Of a stretch of DNA of 64,000 nucleotides, positions 17,379 through 24,958 are shown piece by piece. The translations under genes were made by a program, and so were the position numbers. Source of the DNA: Leyella stercorea (GTDB taxonomy: Bacteria > Bacteroidota > Bacteroidia > Bacteroidales > Bacteroidaceae); assembly GCF_021531655.1 (NCBI RefSeq), contig NZ_JADYUF010000008.1:34261-98260 (forward strand), in the 5' to 3' direction. The stretch's first letter is position 1. The number at the start of each line of letters is the position of its first letter. The notes under the pieces were generated by a model. It did no database searches. It was not told the DNA's origin and saw only the letters and a list, made by a program, of their open reading frames with translations.

Positions 17379-17560
17379 AATTTGAATTTTGAATTTTGAA
17401 TTTTGAGTTTTGAATTGTTGCGGCAAGCCGCAATTTTGAATTTTGAGTTTTGAATTTTGAGTTTTGAATTGTTGCGGCAAGCCGCAATTTTGAATTTTGA
17501 GTTTTGAATTTTGAGTTTTGAATTGTTGCGGCAAGCCGCAATTTTGAGTTTATCAGTTGT
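17379..17560. repeat. 54-bp AT-rich tandem repeat with GC hairpin cores
   Basis: Three units of 54 bp are built from 7-base steps (TTTTGAA / TTTTGAG), each with a hairpin core GCGGCAAGCCGC. They begin directly at the lpxA-type start codon. In one minus-strand frame they stay open and read LPQQFKTQNSKLKIQNCG three times, which is an artefact of the 54-base period. Confidence 0.8.
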
Positions 17561-17569
17561 GAATTATGA

Positions 17570-17771
17570 ATTCCAAATTGAATAATTCAACATCGGCAAA
17601 GCCGACAATTCAAAATTCAAAACTCAAAATTCAAAACTCGTAATTGAATAATTCAAAATCGGCAAAGCCGACAATTCAAAATTCAAAACTCAAAATTCAA
17701 AACTCGTAATTGAATAATTCAAAATCGGCAAAGCCGACAATTCAAAATTCAAAACTCCTAATTCCTAACTC
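17570..17771. repeat. 66-bp AT-rich tandem repeat with CGGCAAAGCCG cores
   Basis: About three units of 66 bp follow, using the complementary heptads (AATTCAA / AACTCAA) and a core CGGCAAAGCCG. This block is roughly an inverted counterpart of the 54-bp block and ends at the outer-membrane-channel stop codon (17772). Similar sequence is found at 22515-22660. No gene is present. Confidence 0.8.
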
Positions 17772-19157
17772 TTAATATCTTCCTCCGCCCAAAGCGTAGT
17801 AGAGATTCACAACGGCCTGCATCTTGTAGAAATCGTCGGCTACCTTAGAAAGCTCGGCATTGAGCAGGCTCTGCTGTGCGGTGATTACCTCAAGATATGT
17901 GGCTGAACCGTCGTTGAACAACATCTTGTTGTACTCTACGTTCTTCTTCAGACTCTCTACCTGCTTGGCCTCAAGCTCGCTCTTCTCGTTAGAAGAGTTG
18001 TAGAGCACGAGGGCGTTGCTAACCTCCGAACCGGCTGAAAGCACAGCGTTCTGCCATGTGTTGAAAGCCTGTTCCTGCTTAGCCTTTGCCACCTTCAAGC
18101 CTGCAACAATCTGACCATGGGCAAAGATGGGCTGTACGAGTGAGCCTACTGCAGAGAGAAGCCACTTGCCCGGGTTTACTATACCTGCACCACCTGAGTT
18201 GGTGAAGGCACCTGTACCTGAGATAGTGATGCTCGGATAGAACTTAGAACGGGCTGCGTTGACATCGTAGAAGCACTGAGCCAATGACATTTCGGCATAG
18301 TGTACGTCTGGACGGTTGGCAAGAAGCTGTATGCCAACGCCCGTTGAGAACTGTGCAGGGAGCGACTGTCCCTCGAATGTTCCGCGCTGTATGGTCTGTG
18401 CCTGCTGTCCGAGAAGCAGCGAGAGCGAGTTCTCGGTCTCACGGATCTGACGCTTCAGGTCGGTAGCCTGGGCCTTTACAGAATACAGATTTGCCTCAGC
18501 ACTCTGTACACTGGTCTCCTTAACACGACCAAGCTCCTTCTGAATCTTCATGATGTTCCATGTCTCTTCAACGAGCTTCGACATATCGTTGACCACCTGC
18601 AACTGCTTGTCGAGCATGAGCAGAGTGTAGTACATGTTGGCGATGTTAGAGATTATCTTGGTCTGCACTACGAGCTGATAGTCCTTAGTGGCAAGCAGAG
18701 CCATCTGTGCCGAACGCTTCACATTGAGAAGATTGCCGAAGAGGTCGAGGTTCCATGATGCCGTCACGGGCAATGAGTAGGTCTTTGTGGCAGGATTGCC
18801 GTCCCATGAAGCGATTGTTCCTTGCGGCGAGAATGTGAACGAAGGCACGAATGCCAACTTAGCCACCATCAGCTGATCCTCTACTATCTTGACGTTGAGT
18901 GCGGCATTGAGCATATTGGTATTGTTGGCAATACCCTTCTCGATGAGCGACTGCAGCTGCGGGTCGGTGAACACCTGACGCCAAGGCAGATTGCCGAAGC
19001 TTGCGGTGTCGCTGACGGCGAGCGTGTCGGAGTTGCTCAAAACGTCGCGTACGAGTCCCTTGGTGTTCACCTCGGGACGCTCGTACTTGTTATATATTCC
19101 GCAACTGGTCATCAAGAGCGATGCCGAAGCGAAAAGAATTATCTTGTTCAATTTCAT
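17772..19157 (-). CDS. TolC/NodT-family outer membrane channel lipoprotein
   Basis: This 461-residue protein is the exit duct of the RND efflux system encoded just upstream. It has a lipobox LMTSC (C19) and the two OEP repeats typical of NodT-type channels: a first helical hairpin region (MLNAALNVKIVEDQLMVAKL, about residues 95-115) and a second (LEAKQVESLKKNVEYNKMLF). It ends AVVNLYYALGGGRY, a common family ending. The gap to the pump gene is 96 bases and includes a hairpin. Three-gene order (adaptor, pump, channel) supports one operon. The substrate cannot be predicted. Confidence 0.9.
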   Translation of the reverse strand: MKLNKIILFASASLLMTSCGIYNKYERPEVNTKGLVRDVLSNSDTLAVSDTASFGNLPWRQVFTDPQLQSLIEKGIANNTNMLNAALNVKIVEDQLMVAKLAFVPSFTFSPQGTIASWDGNPATKTYSLPVTASWNLDLFGNLLNVKRSAQMALLATKDYQLVVQTKIISNIANMYYTLLMLDKQLQVVNDMSKLVEETWNIMKIQKELGRVKETSVQSAEANLYSVKAQATDLKRQIRETENSLSLLLGQQAQTIQRGTFEGQSLPAQFSTGVGIQLLANRPDVHYAEMSLAQCFYDVNAARSKFYPSITISGTGAFTNSGGAGIVNPGKWLLSAVGSLVQPIFAHGQIVAGLKVAKAKQEQAFNTWQNAVLSAGSEVSNALVLYNSSNEKSELEAKQVESLKKNVEYNKMLFNDGSATYLEVITAQQSLLNAELSKVADDFYKMQAVVNLYYALGGGRY

Positions 19158-19191
19158 TGTTTCGTATTTTTAAGAAGTTAAGAAGTTATGG

Positions 19192-19244
19192 AGTTAAGAA
19201 GTTAAGCCAAATGTACATATGGCTTAACTCCTGACTTCTAAATT
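19192..19244 (-). terminator. Hairpin between RND pump and channel genes
   Basis: GAGTTAAG...TTAAGCCA pairs with TGGCTTAACTC across AATGTACAT, in the 96-base gap before the outer-membrane channel. It is built into GAAGTTAA heptad-like repeats. It could be a partial terminator or an mRNA processing site within the operon. Confidence 0.4.
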
Positions 19245-19253
19245 CTTGATTTC

Positions 19254-22200
19254 TTATTTTGTTTTCTTATCAATCTGATCGTGCAATGCATCTGCCACAT
19301 ACGGGTTGGTGTACTGACGAATCTCTGAATCGACGCTGGCTGAGTCGTTCTCAAACTCGATAGGCTTAATCTTCTCCTGCAGAGTCTGGAAGATATAGAA
19401 CAGAGCCGGAACTATCATGATCTGGCAAAGCATACCGATGAGCATACCGCCTACGGCTGCTGCACCAAGAGTCATGTTACCGTTGTAGCCTACACCCCAC
19501 GGCATGAGCAATGGCAGAAGACCGATAATCATAGCCAATGAAGTCATCAAGATAGGACGCAGACGGGCAGAAGCACCGAGAACTGCCGACCATGAGACAG
19601 CCATACCCGTCTGTCGACGCTCAAGAGCGAACTGAACGATAAGGATGGCGTTCTTTGCCAGAAGACCCATAAGCATGATGAGCGCAATCTGCATGTAGAT
19701 GTCGTTGTTCTTGCCAAACATGTTGACGAAGAGGAAGGCTCCCGCAAGACCGAACGGAATTGAGAGAATTACCGACAGAGGCAGAATGTACGACTCGTAC
19801 TGTGCCGAAAGAATCAAGTAAACGAAGGTCAGACAGAGCACGAAAACGATAGCTGTAGAGTTGGAAGACTCCTGCTCGGTACGTGTCAGACCAGAGAACT
19901 CGTAGGTGTAACCTGCCGGCAATGAGGTCTTGGCAACCTCTGCCATGGCGTTGATGGCGTCACCTGTTGAGTAGCCCTCGGCTGCCGATGCGTTCACGTT
20001 GATTGATGTGAAGAGGTTGAAACGGTCAATCTCCTGCGGACCATATACACGGCTCAGGTTGACATACTCCTTGATTGGAGCCATCTCGCCAGCCGATGTG
20101 CGGACGTAGATGTTGTCGAGACTCTTCAGGTCGGCACGGTTTTCAGGTGCTGACTGGATGTATACACGATAGAGCTTACCGTATGCGTTGAAGTTAGAAG
20201 CATACATACCGCCGTAGTAGCCCTGCATTGTGGTGAGCACGGTAGACGCGTCGATGCCGCTCTGCTTACACTTAGCCACGTCAACATCAATCTTATACTG
20301 CGGATACTTGGTGTTGTATGATGTCATGGCGTTCGAAATCTCCGGACGCTTGTTGAGCTCGGCAATGAAGTTCTTGGTGATGTCGTAGAACTTGTTAACG
20401 TCGCCACCGGTGCGGTCCTGCATTGAGAATGTCATACCGTTGGTAGCTGAGAAGCCCTGCACCATAGGCGGCTGGAAGGCGAGAATCTGCGCTCCCTTGA
20501 TGGCAGCGGTCTGCTTGTATATCATACCGAGCACCATTGTAGAACCCAGGTTGTGTACGCCGATATACTTCAGCGGTCCCTCTTCCTTCTGACGCTCCTC
20601 AAAGCTCTTGAGCTTAATGATGAACGTACCCTGGTTAGAGCCCTGACCTGCGATGAAGTTGTAACCTGTAATACGCATACGACTGGCAATGGCGGGGTTG
20701 GTAGCGAGCATACGGTCTACCTCGTCCATCACCTCGTTGGTCTTTTTCATTGAAGTTCCAGGAGGTGTAGAGACTGTACAGAATACAGTACCTGTATCCT
20801 CATCAGGTACAAGACCGGTCTTGGTGGTTCCCATAAGCACTGCCATTCCGGCAATAGCGACAATCACAGTAACGATAGCGATGATAGGACGCTCTACGAT
20901 ACGGCGAACTCCCTTGGTATACTTCTCCTGAACCTTGCCATAAGCTGCGTTGAACGATGCGTGGAAACGGTCAATCACGGTCATCTTGCGCTCCTTGCCG
21001 TGCTCGTCCTTCGGCTTCAGCAAGATAGCACAAAGAGCCGGAGAGAGTGTCAAGGCGTTAAGAGCCGAGATGATGATAGAGATGGCCATGGTGATACCGA
21101 ACTCACGGTAGAACGCACCTGACGTACCACCCATGAACGACACGGGGATGAACACCGATGCCATAACAAGGGTAATAGAGATGATAGCGCCCGAAATCTC
21201 GTTCATGGCGTCGATAGATGCCAGTCGTGCCGACTTGTATCCAAGGTCGAGCTTGGCATGGACAGCCTCCACAACCACAATGGCATCATCGACCACAATG
21301 GCGATGGCAAGCACAAGGGCGGCAAGTGTCAGCAAGTTGAGCGAGAAGCCGAACACATAGAGGAAGAAGAATGTACCGATCAACGACACCGGAACGGCAA
21401 TCAACGGGATAAGAGTTGAGCGCCAGTCCTGAAGGAAAACGTACACCACGATGAACACGAGGATGAACGCCTCGCACAGAGTCTTGATAAGGTCTTCGAT
21501 TGATGCGAAGAGGAACTCAGTTACGTCCTGCATGATGTCGAAGTGGATTCCCGGCGGCATTGTTGCCTCCTGATCCTTGAGGAGCTTCTTGATGTTGGTG
21601 GCAATCTCAGTAGCGTTAGAGCCGGCAGTCTGTGTTACCATCATGGTTACTGACGGTTTGCCGTTGTTCTTTGACTCAACGCTATACGAGAGGGCACCCA
21701 TCTCTACGCGTGCCACGTCCTTGACACGAATGGTCTGACCGTCCTGTGTCGACTTTATAATCATGTCGCCGAACTCCTCAGGGGTCTGCAGACGACCTCT
21801 ATAGCGGAATGTATACTCATACTGATTGTCGCTATTCTCGCCTACCGAACCCGGAGCAGCCTCGATGTTCTGCTGAGCGAGCACGCCAGTGAGGTCAGAA
21901 GGAATCAAGCCGTAGCTCTTCATCTTCACTGGGTCAATCCAGAGGCGCATGGTATAGTCCTTCTGCGAGAAGCACTGACACTCACCTACACCGTTGACAC
22001 GCTTGATGGCAGGCACAACGTTGATGTTGGCATAGTTGGTGAGGAACTCGTCGTCATAACGGTCGTCGTCGGCTGTAAGACCGAAGAGGATAACCGTTGA
22101 CGACTGACGCTTCATAACCGTCACACCAGCCTTTGTCACCTCAGCCGGCAGCAAGGCAGAAGCCTGCGACACACGGTTCTGTACGTTGACCTGACACATG

Positions 22201-22505
22201 TCAGGATCCATACCCTGCTTAAAGTAAACGGTGATAGAAGCCGAACCTGCATTGGTGGCTGATGAGGTCATGTAGGTCATACCCTCAACACCGTTGATCG
22301 ACTCCTCCAGCGGTGCAAGCACCGAGTTGAGCACGGTCTGTGAGTTGGCACCGGTGTAAGCGGCACGCACCATGATAGTAGGAGGCGCCATGTTAGGGTA
22401 CTGCTCGATAGGCAGCGACACCAGGCCGAGTACACCCAGAATGACTACGAGGATAGAAATCACCGTAGAAAGCACCGGGCGCTTGATAAATCTATCTAAT
22501 TTCAT
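19254..22505 (-). CDS. RND multidrug efflux pump, AcrB/HAE1 family
   Basis: This 1083-residue inner-membrane pump uses the proton gradient to drive export through the adaptor and channel genes next to it. It opens MKLDRFIKRPVLSTVISILV (TM1) and SLPIEQYPNMAPPTIMVRA, a classic HAE1 start. TM4 contains AIVVDDAIVVVEAVHAKL with the proton-relay Asp pair, and a second set of helices begins near residue 870 (SNSTAIVFVLCLTFVYLILS). The length fits the family (about 1040-1080). The neighbours are the adaptor (155 bases upstream) and the channel downstream. No regulator gene is adjacent. Confidence 0.95.
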   Translation of the reverse strand: MKLDRFIKRPVLSTVISILVVILGVLGLVSLPIEQYPNMAPPTIMVRAAYTGANSQTVLNSVLAPLEESINGVEGMTYMTSSATNAGSASITVYFKQGMDPDMCQVNVQNRVSQASALLPAEVTKAGVTVMKRQSSTVILFGLTADDDRYDDEFLTNYANINVVPAIKRVNGVGECQCFSQKDYTMRLWIDPVKMKSYGLIPSDLTGVLAQQNIEAAPGSVGENSDNQYEYTFRYRGRLQTPEEFGDMIIKSTQDGQTIRVKDVARVEMGALSYSVESKNNGKPSVTMMVTQTAGSNATEIATNIKKLLKDQEATMPPGIHFDIMQDVTEFLFASIEDLIKTLCEAFILVFIVVYVFLQDWRSTLIPLIAVPVSLIGTFFFLYVFGFSLNLLTLAALVLAIAIVVDDAIVVVEAVHAKLDLGYKSARLASIDAMNEISGAIISITLVMASVFIPVSFMGGTSGAFYREFGITMAISIIISALNALTLSPALCAILLKPKDEHGKERKMTVIDRFHASFNAAYGKVQEKYTKGVRRIVERPIIAIVTVIVAIAGMAVLMGTTKTGLVPDEDTGTVFCTVSTPPGTSMKKTNEVMDEVDRMLATNPAIASRMRITGYNFIAGQGSNQGTFIIKLKSFEERQKEEGPLKYIGVHNLGSTMVLGMIYKQTAAIKGAQILAFQPPMVQGFSATNGMTFSMQDRTGGDVNKFYDITKNFIAELNKRPEISNAMTSYNTKYPQYKIDVDVAKCKQSGIDASTVLTTMQGYYGGMYASNFNAYGKLYRVYIQSAPENRADLKSLDNIYVRTSAGEMAPIKEYVNLSRVYGPQEIDRFNLFTSINVNASAAEGYSTGDAINAMAEVAKTSLPAGYTYEFSGLTRTEQESSNSTAIVFVLCLTFVYLILSAQYESYILPLSVILSIPFGLAGAFLFVNMFGKNNDIYMQIALIMLMGLLAKNAILIVQFALERRQTGMAVSWSAVLGASARLRPILMTSLAMIIGLLPLLMPWGVGYNGNMTLGAAAVGGMLIGMLCQIMIVPALFYIFQTLQEKIKPIEFENDSASVDSEIRQYTNPYVADALHDQIDKKTK

Positions 22506-22514
22506 AATATATCT

Positions 22515-22659
22515 TTAAATTTTGAATTTTGAATTTTGAGTTATTGCCAAGGGCAATTTTGAGTTTTTCATTTTTGAGTTATGAATTCTTAATTCAACAT
22601 TGAACAATTCCTAATCGGCAAAGCCGACAATTCAAAAATCAACACTCAAAACTCAAAAT
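22515..22659. repeat. AT-rich heptad repeat block with hairpin cores
   Basis: The adaptor-pump gap is filled by TTTTGAA/TTTTGAG heptads, then their complements, with the cores TTGCCAAGGGCAA and CGGCAAAGCCG. This is the same family as 17379-17771. Confidence 0.7.
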
Positions 22660-23862
22660 TTATTTTCCGAATGCCTTCTTAAGCTTGCCAAGGTCGCCCT
22701 GAGCCTCGCCCAGCTCCTCGGTCTTCTTCAGTTTGTCGGCATACTGAGCCTCGGTGAGGGGCTTGATTTCCATACCGTCCTGCAGCGATGACACTCCGTT
22801 CACTACGAAGCGGTCGCCGATGTGAAGACCAGAAGTGATGATATAGTTCTTGCCGTCGTTCTGCGAATTGATTTCTACCGGAGTATACTTCACCTTGTTG
22901 TCCTTGCCTACTACATAAACGAAGTGCTTGTCCTGTACCTCAACTACAGCGTCCTGCGGAACTATAACTGCTGAAGTAGCGGTGTGAGGCACTACGATTG
23001 AGCCTGAAGCACCCGACTTGAGCACGCGCTCGGGGTTGGGGAAGTCGGCACGCATTGAAACAGAGCCTGTTGTAGGGTCGATGACACCGCTCACGGTAGC
23101 CACCTTGCCCGGATGATTGTAGATAGAACCGTCGGCAAGCTGGAGCTTTACAGCAGGATAGCTTGAGATGGCAGCATTGATGCCACCGGCTGTCTTGGTC
23201 ATATCGAGGAGGTCCTTCTCGGTCATTGAGAAGTATACCTGCATTGTAGAGTTGTTGGAAACGGTGGTAAGAGGCTGCTGTGATGATGCGCTAACAAGTG
23301 CACCTACACGATAAGGCAGGTCGCCTACGACACCATTGGCAGGGCTTGATACGAAACAGAAGTCAAGGTTCTGCTTGGCTGAAACATAAGCAGCCTCAGC
23401 CTGAGCGAGCTGAGCGGCAGCACTCTCCATTGCATTCTTAGACGACTGAAGCTCGTACGAACCGATAACGTTGTTCTTGAAGAGCTTCTGAGAGTTGTTG
23501 TATGTAAGACGGGCAGTGTTGAGTTGTGCCTTGGCGGCGTTCACGGCAGCCCTTGCCTGACGTACAGCGGCAGCGTATGTAACGTTGTCGATGACGAAGA
23601 GGAGCTGACCAGCCTTCACCTGCTGACCTTCCTTGACACAGAGCTTTGTGATGAAACCTGAAACTTTCGGACGGATCTCAACGTCCTGAACACCCTTGAT
23701 TGTTGCGGGATAAGTGGTCTGGAGGTCAGCATTCTGACCCTGCACAGTACGTACGGCGTACTCATTGTCGCCGAAGTTAGGCTTACCGCCACTCTTGCCG
23801 CCACCACAAGAGGCGAGCACTACAGTCAAAACTGCAATCAGTAAAATCTTTGTTTTATTCAT
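22660..23862 (-). CDS. RND periplasmic adaptor (membrane fusion protein) lipoprotein
   Basis: This 400-residue protein links the pump to the outer channel. It has a lipobox LASC (C19), then a biotinyl-lipoyl-like half (VEIRPKVSGFITKLCVKEGQ), an alpha-hairpin (about residues 95-165, AVRQARAAVNAAKAQLNTAR) and the second lipoyl half (NLDFCFVSSPANGVVGDLPY), followed by beta-barrel and membrane-proximal domains. It is the first gene of the efflux operon, behind TAACTTTG at 24022. The C-terminal 40 residues are charged and less conserved. Confidence 0.93.
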   Translation of the reverse strand: MNKTKILLIAVLTVVLASCGGGKSGGKPNFGDNEYAVRTVQGQNADLQTTYPATIKGVQDVEIRPKVSGFITKLCVKEGQQVKAGQLLFVIDNVTYAAAVRQARAAVNAAKAQLNTARLTYNNSQKLFKNNVIGSYELQSSKNAMESAAAQLAQAEAAYVSAKQNLDFCFVSSPANGVVGDLPYRVGALVSASSQQPLTTVSNNSTMQVYFSMTEKDLLDMTKTAGGINAAISSYPAVKLQLADGSIYNHPGKVATVSGVIDPTTGSVSMRADFPNPERVLKSGASGSIVVPHTATSAVIVPQDAVVEVQDKHFVYVVGKDNKVKYTPVEINSQNDGKNYIITSGLHIGDRFVVNGVSSLQDGMEIKPLTEAQYADKLKKTEELGEAQGDLGKLKKAFGK

Positions 23863-24021
23863 ACCTATGTTTTACTAAATAAATTTTTTGTCTTTTGATT
23901 TATTTACTTTACTATTTATTTTTCCCTAACTAATATGTTGTTATAGCGTATGCCATGCCTTTCGGCTGACAATACGGAAGCCTTAAGGAAAACTCAACCC
24001 GCTGCTTAAGTTTTCCGGGTG

Positions 24022-24029
24022 CAAAGTTA
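24022..24029 (-). promoter_or_regulatory. -7 promoter element TAACTTTG of the efflux operon
   Basis: CAAAGTTA reads TAACTTTG on the minus strand, 160 bases before the adaptor gene. Just upstream are AT-rich dyads (ATTAATATTAAT near 24035) and TGGTA-CA-TACCA (24048-24059) over the expected -33 region, a possible operator for an efflux repressor. Confidence 0.5.
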
Positions 24030-24181
24030 CCAACATTAATATTAATATGGTACATACCACACAAACATTTAACAACTTTTATTCCGGTTCTGTGTTTTTC
24101 GCCATAGTTTAAGATGTTTGCAACAGCAATAATTGCCCATCCGGCATTTGGAGTTATATTATTGTTATAATAAGGACAAAC

Positions 24182-24297
24182 TACAGGAGGCTATGGCGTC
24201 CTCGTCATAGCCTGAGCAAGCAGCGGTGCAAGTAATTACAATAAGAATGTTTCTACCAACTGTTCAGGCTACGGCGGGGACGCCATAGCCTCCTACC
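24182..24297. repeat. Inverted pair of GGCTATGGCG-type repeats
   Basis: AGGAGGCTATGGCGTCC (24185-24201) is matched in reverse by GGACGCCATAGCCTCCTA (24278-24295). Each arm is followed or preceded by a degenerate GGCTATGGCG hairpin and TGAGCA/GTTCAG. A third copy is at 24611-24646. Confidence 0.7.
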
Positions 24298-24410
24298 ATT
24301 TGTATTGTCAATACAATCTCAAGCATCACAACTTCTATCATTATCACTCGACAATATCGGATGAACCGTAATAATTGCCCTTTTATGCGCTTCGGCAACC
24401 GCCGTTTTTC
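24298..24410. other. Intergenic spacer between repeat families
   Basis: No gene. This AT-rich stretch separates the GGCTATGGCG-type pair from array 1. CGGCAACCGCCG (about 24393-24404) can form a small hairpin next to the array. Confidence 0.4.
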
Positions 24411-24514
24411 AAATGTAGTCCTTTTGGGTTGCAAAAAGACTCGTTTTGCCTGCCAAAAGGACTACATTTGCATAGCAAAAGGACTCCTTTTGAAAGCCAA
24501 AAGGAGTCCTTTTT
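24411..24514. repeat. Five-unit palindrome array 1 (16-nt units, 6-nt spacers)
   Basis: Five 16-nt units of the type AAAAGGAGTCCTTTTG start at 24411, 24433, 24455, 24477 and 24499, exactly 22 bases apart. The four spacers are GGTTGC, CCTGCC, CATAGC and AAAGCC. Each unit is a palindrome or near-palindrome around a central G. Equal arrays are at 35368-35471 and 43383-43486. Confidence 0.9.
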
Positions 24515-24520
24515 GAAAGA

Positions 24521-24570
24521 GGGGGGAGTAAGCCCTACCCCCAGCCCCTCCCCCGTAGGGAGGGGAGTGG
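24521..24570. repeat. Pyrimidine-rich CCCTCCCC-type intergenic repeat
   Basis: AGCCCTACCCCCAGCCCCTC followed by CCCCGTAGGGAGGGGAG forms a GC-rich hairpin. Two further copies, in opposite orientations, lie at 38022-38067 and 38160-38203. Confidence 0.65.
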
Positions 24571-24610
24571 TATGATTTGTGAGATTATGAAGCAGAATAT
24601 TGGGTTAACA

Positions 24611-24646
24611 GTAGGAGGCTATGGCGTCCTCGCCATAGCCTGAGCA
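24611..24646. repeat. GGCTATGGCG hairpin repeat, third copy
   Basis: GGCTATGGCG (24617-24626), TCCT loop, CGCCATAGCC (24631-24640) form a perfect 10-bp stem with flanks GTAGGA and TGAGCA, as in the pair at 24182-24297. Confidence 0.7.
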
Positions 24647-24695
24647 GTCAGCCATATCATCTTTATTATTAATGATTTGTACCGTTGTTTGCTCA

Positions 24696-24941
24696 GGAGG
24701 GTGTGCAAAAGTCTATTATACGGGCTGAAAGCCCAATAAGCTCATAGCCCAAGGCAGCGCCTTGGGTGTACGGATTGATAAAAGCAAAACGCCCTGCAAG
24801 GGCAAAAGCATTGATAATTAACGCTTTTGCCCTTACAGGGCGCATTGGTATTTGTGATACTTTTACCCCATGGCGGTGCTCTGGGCTATGTGTTTCTGCC
24901 CCTTCGGGGCGTGCTGCTTTGACTTTTGACTTTACGTCCTT
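24696..24941 (+). repeat. Long palindromic repeat, copy C
   Basis: Same family as 5294-5559. Central arms are CGCCCTGCAAGGGCAAAAGC (24790-24809) and GCTTTTGCCCTTACAGGGCG (24823-24842); the single difference is a C-A pair on the plus strand but a G-U wobble on the minus strand. It ends 18 bases from the GH31 stop codon. Confidence 0.85.
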
Positions 24942-24958
24942 CTAACATTTTGGTTCTA

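Noticed and set aside
16605..17534. LpxA-type protein with 52 extra N-terminal residues
   Set aside because: The extension repeats an 18-residue block encoded by a 54-bp AT-rich tandem repeat; the family start is MISDKAYIAPG at 17378.
24411..24514. CRISPR array
   Set aside because: The units are palindromic and 16 nt long with 6-nt spacers and only five per array; no cas genes are near. CRISPR repeats and spacers are at least about 20 nt each.
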